This document shows, piece by piece, positions 23,328 to 30,570 of a stretch of 35,416 nucleotides of DNA (positions are counted from its first letter, which is position 1; the number at the start of each line of letters is the position of its first letter). The notes beneath the pieces are model-generated. The model searched no databases. It was not told where the DNA came from and was given only the letters and a program-made list of their open reading frames with translations. Made by a program: the position numbers and the translations under genes. The stretch is from Clostridia bacterium (GTDB lineage: Bacteria; Bacillota; Clostridia; Christensenellales; Borkfalkiaceae), in contig JAFQEV010000033.1 of the NCBI GenBank assembly GCA_017398825.1, forward strand, positions 1 through 35,416, in the 5' to 3' direction.

Positions 23328-24821
23328 ATGAAGAAAAAATTGCTTGGAATTTTTACGTCTATAATGCTTACTGCCTTGTGTGCTTTTGGCATGATAGGGT
23401 GTAATAACGATGACGGTAATTCAAATGGTAATGACGTATTTATAATAGAAGGAACAACTGTTACTGGGCTTACTGAGTATGGTAAATCGCTTAGTGAAAT
23501 TGTAGTTCCTGAAACGGTTACCGCAATAGGTGATAGTGCTTTCGTTGGAGCGAGCGCAACCAAAATAGTATTGAGCAGTTCTTTAAACGTTATCGGAGAT
23601 GACGTTTTTGATGGGCTTAGCCTTGAATACAACGTTAAAGACGGAGTTAAATATTTAGGTAATTCAGATAACGATTATTTTTATCTTGCAAGTGTTGTTT
23701 CAACTGAAATCGAGAGTGTTACTATAGATGAAAATTGTAAAATAATCGGTCACGCAGCATTTTCTCTTTGCAAAAATCTTGAAAGTGTAACTATTCCGAA
23801 TAGCGTTGAAACTATAGGAAACTCTGCATTTTTCAAAAACGAAAAATTAACAAGTGCAAACATCGGTACGGGCGTAACTAAAATAGGCAATCAAGTATTT
23901 TTCGAGTGTGAAAAGTTGTCTACTGTGAACGTGCCTGCTGGCGTTACTGAAATCGGGTACTATGCGTTTAAAAATTGTGCTATTGAAAGCATTACCTTGC
24001 CTGACGGTTTAACTGAAATTTCCGATTCGTTATTCTACGGCTGTAGTAAACTTAATTCAGTTAATATCCCTGCAAACGTTACCTCTATCGGTAGCGGTGC
24101 GTTCTATGAATGTAGTGCTCTCACGGAATTATCACTTCCTGCAAACGTAACTAAGATAGGTAATTCAGCATTTGCAGGTTGCGCTTTGCTTAGTTCCGTT
24201 AACGTGCCTGCTGGAGTAACCGTAATTGATAATGCAACTTTCTACGGATGTTCTTCTCTTGTATCTCTTGAACTTCCTAATCAATTAACAACTATTAAAG
24301 ACTATGCTTTTAGCAGTTGTTCAAAGTTGAGCGGTTTAGAAATTCCAGATACCGTTAACAAAATGGGAGCAAACGTATTCAACGAGTGTGCTGCGCTTTC
24401 ATTTACCATTTCGAACGGAGTAAAATACATAGGAAATGATGCTAATAATCATTTATGGGCTATAGAAGTTATAGCGGATAGCAAGAAAGGAGCAACCTCT
24501 ATTACTCTTAATGAAAACTGCAAAGGCATTGCATCTTCTACTATTATAAATTGTGAAAAGTTAACTTCGATAGTTATCCCAAGTTCAATAAGCTGGATAT
24601 GTGATAGAAACCTTGGCGGTTGCGCTAAGCTTGAAAAAATCTACTTTTGCGGAACGGAAACAGCTTGGGAAACCATAGGATATGAAACTGAAATCACAGT
24701 ATATTATTTTAGCGAACTTGAGCCCGCTCTCAACGCTGAACAAACTGCTTATAATGGAGATTTTTGGCATTACGGCGAAAACAAAGAAATTATTGAGTGG
24801 ATATACGTTGTTGAAGAATAA
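23328..24821 (+). CDS. BspA-like leucine-rich repeat (LRR_5) lipoprotein
   Basis: 497 aa. A lipoprotein signal peptide with lipobox GMIGC (Cys about 25) is followed by a short Asn/Asp/Gly linker. Then there are about ten repeats of 23 residues (about 43-345) of the type LxSVxIPxxVTxIGxxAFxxCxxL, and a final partial set with a C-terminal cap. Such proteins sit on the cell surface and are implicated in adhesion or binding of host or polymer ligands. Not a bundle of enzymes: no catalytic domain is visible. Expression is probably controlled by the divergent XRE repressor through three operators. The region is AT-richer than its neighbours. Confidence 0.92.
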   Translation: MKKKLLGIFTSIMLTALCAFGMIGCNNDDGNSNGNDVFIIEGTTVTGLTEYGKSLSEIVVPETVTAIGDSAFVGASATKIVLSSSLNVIGDDVFDGLSLEYNVKDGVKYLGNSDNDYFYLASVVSTEIESVTIDENCKIIGHAAFSLCKNLESVTIPNSVETIGNSAFFKNEKLTSANIGTGVTKIGNQVFFECEKLSTVNVPAGVTEIGYYAFKNCAIESITLPDGLTEISDSLFYGCSKLNSVNIPANVTSIGSGAFYECSALTELSLPANVTKIGNSAFAGCALLSSVNVPAGVTVIDNATFYGCSSLVSLELPNQLTTIKDYAFSSCSKLSGLEIPDTVNKMGANVFNECAALSFTISNGVKYIGNDANNHLWAIEVIADSKKGATSITLNENCKGIASSTIINCEKLTSIVIPSSISWICDRNLGGCAKLEKIYFCGTETAWETIGYETEITVYYFSELEPALNAEQTAYNGDFWHYGENKEIIEWIYVVEE

Positions 24822-24841
24822 ATTGTGACAAAGCTATAAAT

Positions 24842-24872
24842 AAAAAACTCTCGCATTTTGCGAGAGTTTTTT
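24842..24872. terminator. Bidirectional terminator
   Basis: ACTCTCGCA and TGCGAGAGT pair around a TTT loop (about 24847-24867), with A and T runs on both sides. It ends the LRR gene and the minus-strand yjbQ unit. Confidence 0.85.
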
Positions 24873-24885
24873 GTTTGCTTTAAAA

Positions 24886-25380
24886 TTATTCGCCGATAAC
24901 CATGATTTGAACGGTTCTCTTTCTACCGCGAGTCTTGTCCCAGTCGATAAAGTAGATAAAGCCAAATTCGCCAAGGTCGATAACGCCGTCGTCAATAACA
25001 GCGGTAACGCTTCTGCCGATAATAGAGGAGATAAGGTGAGCCTCGGTGTTGTGGCAACCTCTTGCGTCCTCTCCGTGCTCTTCTGCAAATTTGAGTGCCT
25101 TGGGGCCGGGGTGAAGGTATATACCCTCTCTCGTGTAGCTGGGGCAAATCTTTTCCATAGAGTCAACTAAATCTTGCTGTAAAGTTTCTCTGCCCGTCAT
25201 AGACATATCGAACGCGCACTCCTGAGTAATAACCGAACAAGTAGTGTGATGCGAGTAAACTACTACGATACCGTTTTGAATACCTGAATTTTTAACCGTT
25301 TCCTTAACCGCTGCGGTTACGTTGTGGAAGGTTACTTCCTTGTGGTCTGATTCAACTTGAATTTTATTTTTGAAAATCAT
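24886..25380 (-). CDS. YjbQ / UPF0047 family protein
   Basis: 164 aa. Family motifs: VVVYSHHTTCSVITQE, EDARGCHNTEAHLISSIIGRSV and FGFIYFIDWDKTRGRKRTVQIMVIGE. The fold is a small beta barrel with a histidine-rich site; E. coli YjbQ has weak thiamine-phosphate synthase activity, though the true role is uncertain. Most members have about 130-140 residues; this one carries an insert around PSYTREGIYLHPGPKALKFAEE. It is 13 bp downstream of the TIM-like gene with its own AAGGAG, so both probably belong to the same carbohydrate unit. Confidence 0.85.
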   Translation of the reverse strand: MIFKNKIQVESDHKEVTFHNVTAAVKETVKNSGIQNGIVVVYSHHTTCSVITQECAFDMSMTGRETLQQDLVDSMEKICPSYTREGIYLHPGPKALKFAEEHGEDARGCHNTEAHLISSIIGRSVTAVIDDGVIDLGEFGFIYFIDWDKTRGRKRTVQIMVIGE

Positions 25381-25393
25381 ATCAATTCTCCTT

Positions 25394-26092
25394 TTACTTT
25401 TTAAGGTCGTCTGCCGCTTGGCGAGTAGCCTTTATCATTTCTTCCATAACGGCAAACGGGTCTTTAGCGTTAACGATACCGGACGCTGCGCCCGCACCTT
25501 CTGAACCTGCCATAATAAAGTCGTAAACTTGTTTTCCGTTAGTAATACCTGCAGCTTGTTCAACGTAAATATCGGGGTCGATTGCCTTGATTGCGTCAAT
25601 GGTCTCCTTTACGAAACTCATATCCGAAACCTTACCGTCACCACCGCCGATAAGCTCGCTCGGTTCAGGATTAATAATGTCCGGTTTTAAGTGTGCAAGT
25701 GCTTGAGCCTCGGCAGTAGTGTCTGCACAAGCAAAAACTATAAAGTCAAGCTCTCTTGCTCTTTTTATGGTATCCTTGATTTGAGGAAGGCTCATGGGCT
25801 TTTCACAATGGTTAACAACAACGCCGTGTGCGCCTGCAGCTTTTAAACTCTCAGGAAGAACGCACGCCATTCCGCGACCAGGATAAATAGTGTCCATATA
25901 AGGTGCGATGATAATTAAGTTCTTAGTGTTTTCGGCAACTCTTCTAATATCTGCATAGGGGGTGGTGAAGAGTACGTCAACGTCGTACTTTTCAGCAAGC
26001 TCGTCAGCGCGTTTAGCAAGAGCCAACACTTCGTCCCCGTAAATGTAGTTTTTAGTGCCTATTTCAAAAAAGGGTGTTCTTATTTTTTTCAT
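25394..26092 (-). CDS. Triosephosphate isomerase-like (TIM family) protein
   Basis: 232 aa from the ATG at 26092. A longer frame reaches 26140, but its -10 box (TATCAT, 26133-26128) would lie inside that extension, so the transcript starts downstream of it; AAGGAG also lies just before 26092. Motifs match archaeal-type TIM: EIGTKNYIYG (substrate lysine), VVNHCEKP (catalytic histidine; usually NHSE) and PEPSELIGGG (catalytic glutamate), then AAGITNGKQV and GAGAASGIV for phosphate binding. Changes around the lysine and histidine, and the catabolic neighbours, suggest an isomerase for another small sugar phosphate rather than the glycolytic enzyme. Confidence 0.82.
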   Translation of the reverse strand: MKKIRTPFFEIGTKNYIYGDEVLALAKRADELAEKYDVDVLFTTPYADIRRVAENTKNLIIIAPYMDTIYPGRGMACVLPESLKAAGAHGVVVNHCEKPMSLPQIKDTIKRARELDFIVFACADTTAEAQALAHLKPDIINPEPSELIGGGDGKVSDMSFVKETIDAIKAIDPDIYVEQAAGITNGKQVYDFIMAGSEGAGAASGIVNAKDPFAVMEEMIKATRQAADDLKK

Positions 26093-26127
26093 TTTTGATA
26101 GTAACTCCTTGTTTAACGTTTGATTTA

Positions 26128-26222
26128 ATGATACTTTCATATCAAAAAATTGTCAACCTTTTATCGTAATTATAATAAATTTGAGCGTTTTGCTTGACAA
26201 TTTGAGCGTTTTATATTAAACT
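26128..26222. promoter_or_regulatory. Divergent promoter region with DeoR-type operators
   Basis: Minus strand: TTGACA (26156-26151), 17 bp, TATCAT (26133-26128), for the TIM-like/YjbQ unit. Plus strand: TTGACA (26194-26199), with a weak TAAACT (26217-26222) at 17 bp. TTTGAGCGTTTT is present twice, at 26180-26191 and 26201-26212, 21 bp apart and on either side of the plus-strand -35. A reverse copy occurs at 27036-27046. Confidence 0.65.
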
Positions 26223-26250
26223 TAAAGGGTAAATTGATTAGGAGCTTAAC

Positions 26251-27036
26251 ATGAAAAAAACATTAGCTGAAGAAAACGTAATATTAAAAGAGTTACAGCT
26301 TAACGGAACGGTTACTTTAAAAGAGGCTATGGATAAGCTTTCGGTATCCGAGGCAACAGCGAGGCGTTTGTTTTCTCGCCTTGAGGAAAAGGGCTTAGGC
26401 GTTCGTTCGCACGGTAGGATAACTCTACCTGCAAGCTCGTACAACTTTTATCGGTACGACGTTTCTAAGGAGTTATACGTAAAAGAAAAAAAGGCGATAG
26501 CAAACTTTGCCGTGTCCTTGGTAAAGGACGGGGACGTGTTGTTTTTAGATTCCGGCACAACCGTTTGCTTATTCAGTATGGCTCTTGCCGACGCGCTCAG
26601 GCAAAAAACCCTTAATGATATTAAGGTTTTCACAAATTCCTACATGATAATTAACATTTTAAATGATTTAGCCGTTGTTAACCTCATCGGAGGAACGTAT
26701 CGACCTAACCGTAAAGACTTTTGCGGTTATATGACTGAAAAGAGTATAAAGGACTGTCATTTTGACAAATGCTTTTTGGGAACTGACGGCTACACCCAAG
26801 AGTTTGGCTTTACGACCACCGAGTTTGAAAGTGCAAAGATTTGCGAAACGGCGATAGCCTCGTCGGATAGTTCTATAATCATAACGGACTTTCACAAATT
26901 TGGTTCAAGCGCTTTAGTAAGCTTTTCAAACGGTTTGGATATCACTGCCGTGATTACAGACGATAAAATTCCCACAGCTATCGCAAGGGAAATGCAGGGG
27001 CGTGGAATTAACGTAAAAACTGTTAAAATTGATTGA
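26251..27036 (+). CDS. DeoR-family transcriptional regulator
   Basis: 261 aa. An N-terminal winged HTH (VTLKEAMDKLSVSEATARRLFSRLEEKGLGVRSHGRITLP, residues 18-60) and a C-terminal sugar-phosphate-sensing domain (FLDSGTTVCLFSMAL, NSYMIINIL, LIGGTYRPNRKDFCG, FLGTDGYTQEFGFTT, ITDFHKFG). The family usually represses sugar catabolic operons until a phosphorylated intermediate binds. It sits between the TIM-like/YjbQ unit and the amidohydrolase-kinase operon, with matching sites near both promoters. Ribosome site AGGAGC before the ATG. Confidence 0.9.
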   Translation: MKKTLAEENVILKELQLNGTVTLKEAMDKLSVSEATARRLFSRLEEKGLGVRSHGRITLPASSYNFYRYDVSKELYVKEKKAIANFAVSLVKDGDVLFLDSGTTVCLFSMALADALRQKTLNDIKVFTNSYMIINILNDLAVVNLIGGTYRPNRKDFCGYMTEKSIKDCHFDKCFLGTDGYTQEFGFTTTEFESAKICETAIASSDSSIIITDFHKFGSSALVSFSNGLDITAVITDDKIPTAIAREMQGRGINVKTVKID

Positions 27037-27092
27037 AACGCTCAAAATTTTATTAAAACTTATTGACAATGCAAATTAAGGTATGATAAAAT
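27036..27092 (+). promoter_or_regulatory. Promoter and operator of the amidohydrolase-kinase operon
   Basis: AAACGCTCAAA (27036-27046), the reverse complement of the operator motif before the DeoR gene, lies 16 bp upstream of TTGACA (27063-27068), which pairs with TAAAAT (27087-27092) at 18 bp. Confidence 0.6.
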
Positions 27093-27124
27093 CGATTAAA
27101 TAAGTATTATTTAAGGAGAAAATT

Positions 27125-28147
27125 ATGTTTGGATTTAAACTTACTGACTACGACATAAAGGTTTATCAAGAAGAGCTCAACGAATTTTTACCTAAAAACA
27201 TAGTTGACGCGCACACTCACGTTTATTTAGAGAAATTTAAAAAGCCGAAAAAGCCCGGCGCTCGTATTTACTGGCCAAGCCGTGTTGCGGAAGATTGTTC
27301 GATGGAAGACCTTATTCAAACCTATAAAGATTTATTTCCCAACCAAAACGTAGTTCCTCTTATTTTCGGCTCGCCGTCTGCTAATTTAGAACCCAGCAAC
27401 GCGTATATTAGCGAAAAATCTAAAGAGTACAATTATCCTGCGCTTTACTTATCTCATTACGATATGAGCGGGGAGTTTTTAGAGGAAGAGGTTATCAAAG
27501 GCGGTTTCCAAGGTTTAAAACCCTATCTTAACAACTGCAAAGCAGGTGTTGTAGGTGCAAACGCTGGTATTTTTGACTTTCTTCCCCATCACCACTTAAA
27601 AGTTGCCGATAAGCACGGCTGGAAGGTAGTACTTCATATTTCCAAACCCGATAGGCTTAAAGATCCCGATAATATTCGCGACCTTATGGAAATTGAGCAA
27701 AAGTACCCGAACGTTAAGCTTGTTGTAGCGCACATCGGTAGAGCTTATGCGCCTGAAGATATCGGCAATGCTTTCGATACGTTAAAGCACACTAAGAATA
27801 TGATGTTTGATTTCTGTGCCAACACTTTACCTCTCGCTACCGAAAAGTGTATTGAGGCGGTTGGCACTAAGAGGGTAATGTTCGGTACGGACATGCCGAT
27901 TGCAAAGATGCGCATGTATAGAATTAGTGAGGACGGTTATTATATTAACGTCGTTCCGAGAGGGCTTTATGGTGACGTTTCCGATGCGGAACATATGAGA
28001 GAGAGTGACGAGGCTACGATTACTAACTTTACCTACGAGATTGTTCGCGGATTTAAAAAGTGTGCTGAAAACTTAACTCTTTCTAAAAAAGACGTAGAAG
28101 ATATAATGTGTAACAACGCTGCAAACTTATATAACATTAAATTTTAA
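27125..28147 (+). CDS. Amidohydrolase family 2 metal-dependent hydrolase
   Basis: 340 aa. A TIM-barrel enzyme with the HxH metal motif in DAHTHVY (H30, H32), a histidine in VVLHIS, another in VVAHIGRAY, and the late catalytic aspartate in MFGTDMP. Amidohydrolase_2 proteins include decarboxylases, lactonases and C-C hydrolases acting on acids and lactones. First gene of the operon with a kinase and NagB/NagA-like proteins, so a lactone or carboxylated sugar is a plausible substrate (inference). Strong AAGGAG site. Also contains an unusual insert of about 40 residues near 270-310. Confidence 0.82.
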   Translation: MFGFKLTDYDIKVYQEELNEFLPKNIVDAHTHVYLEKFKKPKKPGARIYWPSRVAEDCSMEDLIQTYKDLFPNQNVVPLIFGSPSANLEPSNAYISEKSKEYNYPALYLSHYDMSGEFLEEEVIKGGFQGLKPYLNNCKAGVVGANAGIFDFLPHHHLKVADKHGWKVVLHISKPDRLKDPDNIRDLMEIEQKYPNVKLVVAHIGRAYAPEDIGNAFDTLKHTKNMMFDFCANTLPLATEKCIEAVGTKRVMFGTDMPIAKMRMYRISEDGYYINVVPRGLYGDVSDAEHMRESDEATITNFTYEIVRGFKKCAENLTLSKKDVEDIMCNNAANLYNIKF

Positions 28148-28157
28148 TTAGGAATTT

Positions 28158-29561
28158 ATGAATTATTATCTTGGCATTGATTTAGGTACTACTGGTACTA
28201 AATCCATACTCTTTGACGAATCAGGAAAGGTTATCGGCAAAGGCTATAAGGGCTACGGTTTAATTACCCCGTGTGAAAATTTCTTCGAGCAAAACGCTGA
28301 GGACTGGTATGACGCCGTTGTATGCTCTGTAAAAGAGGCGATAGCTGGCTTTAAGGGTGAGGTGAAGGCGATGTCCTTCTCCGCACAGGGCGGTAGCTTT
28401 TTGTTTGTTGACGTTGATAAAAACGGTCAGCCTATTCCTCTTACCAACGCGATAACTTGGATGGATAAGCGCGCCGAAAAAGAGGCTGAGCTTTTAAAGG
28501 AAAAGTATTATCAATTAACTGGCAACCGCATGGGCGCAAGCAATATGGTTGCAAAGTACGCTTGGGTAAAGAATAACATGCCCGATGCGTTTAGCAAGGC
28601 AAAATACGTTCTTTCAACCTCCGATTATATCTATATGAGATTGACGGGTGAGGTCGTTATCGATTACACGAGCGCCGCAATGATGGGAGTTTACGATACC
28701 GATTTAAACGATTACGATGAAAGGCTTGTAACTCTTGCAGGGCTCAAGATAGAAAACTTTCCACGCATCGTTCAAGCAGGTGAGTTTATAGGCTTTGCAA
28801 ACGCTCAGTTTTTACAAGAAACCGGCTTAAAGGGCGATATTTCGGTATACGCTGGTCTTCACGATCAGTTTGCTGCCAGCCTTGGCGCTAACTATTTTTC
28901 GGAAAATGACGTTATTGTTTCCACCGGCACTACTTGGGTAGTATTTGCAAGGAATAACGACAGGATAAAGGGCAACTTTGCATGCCGTCGTCACCCGGCG
29001 GGAGATTACGGTTACTTTAACTCGGCGGTAAGCTCTGGCACGGTGCTTGAATGGGAGAAAAATCTTTTTGGTCTTCCGTATAAGGAGATGGACGAGCTTG
29101 CGAGTGAAAAGCCGATTGATGAAAACTTATTAGTTTATCCCTTCGTTTCCGGCAACGGCGGATATCGCGGTCAAAACGTTTTGAGTTTTGCTATAAAGAA
29201 CGCTCATTACAGGCACGATAAGGGCGATATTTTCAAAGCTACTATGGAAGGCGTAGCGTTTGAGGTTAAGCAAATAATCAACATCTACAAGCGTAGCGGT
29301 TTTGAACTCGGCAACGTGATAGTTACAGGCGGTGCAACGAGGAGCTCGGTGTGGATGCAAATACTGTCTGACGTTTTAGGTGAAAAGTTATATCTTTCCG
29401 AGCAGGCTGACGGTTGCTGTTTTGGAGCTTATTCCGTGGCAATCAAGGGCGAGAAAGGAAAGTTTGTAAAATTTGAATTTAACGGTAAAACCGTTGATTA
29501 TATTGAAGAAAACGCTACTAAATACGTGGCAAAATTCGACAATTACAATAAAAACATGTAA
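28158..29561 (+). CDS. FGGY-family carbohydrate kinase
   Basis: 467 aa. ATP-dependent sugar kinase: GIDLGTTGTKSILFD (N-terminal phosphate loop), NAITWMDKRAEKE, AGLHDQFAASLGA with the likely catalytic aspartate, STGTTWVVF, and the C-terminal NVIVTGGATRSSVWMQILSDVLGEKL. Relatives phosphorylate xylulose, ribulose, fuculose, erythritol or autoinducer-2; the exact sugar cannot be read here. With NagA/NagB-like neighbours one would expect a ROK kinase, so an FGGY member is unusual. L-fucose isomerase 4 kb away makes fuculose one candidate. Confidence 0.9.
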   Translation: MNYYLGIDLGTTGTKSILFDESGKVIGKGYKGYGLITPCENFFEQNAEDWYDAVVCSVKEAIAGFKGEVKAMSFSAQGGSFLFVDVDKNGQPIPLTNAITWMDKRAEKEAELLKEKYYQLTGNRMGASNMVAKYAWVKNNMPDAFSKAKYVLSTSDYIYMRLTGEVVIDYTSAAMMGVYDTDLNDYDERLVTLAGLKIENFPRIVQAGEFIGFANAQFLQETGLKGDISVYAGLHDQFAASLGANYFSENDVIVSTGTTWVVFARNNDRIKGNFACRRHPAGDYGYFNSAVSSGTVLEWEKNLFGLPYKEMDELASEKPIDENLLVYPFVSGNGGYRGQNVLSFAIKNAHYRHDKGDIFKATMEGVAFEVKQIINIYKRSGFELGNVIVTGGATRSSVWMQILSDVLGEKLYLSEQADGCCFGAYSVAIKGEKGKFVKFEFNGKTVDYIEENATKYVAKFDNYNKNM

Positions 29562-29579
29562 ATAGAGGAGATAATACAT

Positions 29580-30569
29580 ATGGGACTTTACGATGAATTT
29601 AAGTTTAAACCGGCATCTTGGCTACCTCACAGCGAATTACCGCTTGAAGAACTCGAAAGAGTAAGAAACGTTAAGCGTGAGGATATGGAGTACACTAACG
29701 AAAACGGCTATCAAGTAAAGGTAGTTATGAACCCCACTTTACTTATGGTTGCTGATATGTTCTATCGCTTGGTAAAAAGTGATAAGGAAAACAAGCCTTT
29801 CACTATGATTTGCCCCAACCAATGGCCTGATGCTTACGGTGCTGTTGCTGAACTTGTTAACAGCAACAATATCAATTTAAGAAACGTTCACGCGTTCGCT
29901 ATGGACGAGTGGGCTGACCAAGACGGCAACGTTGCACCCCTTACTTACGGTGCGGGTTTAGGCGCGTCCTTTATGGAGCATTTCTACTATAAAATAAGAG
30001 AAGATTTACGTCCTGACGTTTCTCACTGGCACACTTTCAATAACGATAACAAGGCACGTGGCGTATATTCTCAAATGATACAAGACGTTGGTGGGGCTGA
30101 CGTTGTTTATTCGGCTACCGGCTGGCCCGGTCACACCGCGTTTATCGACCCGAGAACTAAAGAATTCGCTGCGGATAGCATAGAGGAATTCATTAAGATT
30201 AAATCGGGCTTAGTAACGCAAAACCCATTAACCATTTGCGAAAACTCCCTCTTTGGACCTATGGGTGCATCGGGTGACGTATGGGCAGTTCCTCCCATGG
30301 CTGCGACTATCGGACCTTACGATATCGTTAACGCAAGGGAAAGTTTTGAAGTTCACAACATTTTAAACAACCCGACGGGTGATACTTGGCAACGTATGGC
30401 ATCACGCCTCCAACTTTACGGTCCTATCTCGATGGAATGCCCGGCAAGTATTATGAGATTAAAACCGGGTATTTGTTACGTTTCAGAGGCTATTGCCGCT
30501 CCGTTTAGAAGTTGGAGCTTTGACGATATCCGTCACGACAACAAAGAGAATAAAGTAAAGGTTTTCTAA
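29580..30569 (+). CDS. NagB-like sugar-phosphate isomerase/deaminase (divergent)
   Basis: 329 aa, longer than the usual 240-270. Resembles glucosamine-6-phosphate deaminase: FAMDEWAD corresponds to the FNMDEY motif with its catalytic aspartate, and ATGWPGHTAFIDP to GxGxDGHIAFNEP. In that second motif the histidine is kept, but the preceding aspartate is Pro and the Glu is Asp, so deaminase chemistry may be lost or altered. The C-terminal part, with FGPMGASGDVWAVPPMAATIGP, is extra. Strong GAGGAG site; one base separates it from the next gene. Confidence 0.75.
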   Translation: MGLYDEFKFKPASWLPHSELPLEELERVRNVKREDMEYTNENGYQVKVVMNPTLLMVADMFYRLVKSDKENKPFTMICPNQWPDAYGAVAELVNSNNINLRNVHAFAMDEWADQDGNVAPLTYGAGLGASFMEHFYYKIREDLRPDVSHWHTFNNDNKARGVYSQMIQDVGGADVVYSATGWPGHTAFIDPRTKEFAADSIEEFIKIKSGLVTQNPLTICENSLFGPMGASGDVWAVPPMAATIGPYDIVNARESFEVHNILNNPTGDTWQRMASRLQLYGPISMECPASIMRLKPGICYVSEAIAAPFRSWSFDDIRHDNKENKVKVF

Positions 30570-30570
30570 T

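Noticed and set aside
26093-26140. N-terminal extension of the TIM-like protein
   Set aside because: The -10 box lies inside it, it has no ribosome site, and homologous barrels begin near the ATG at 26092.
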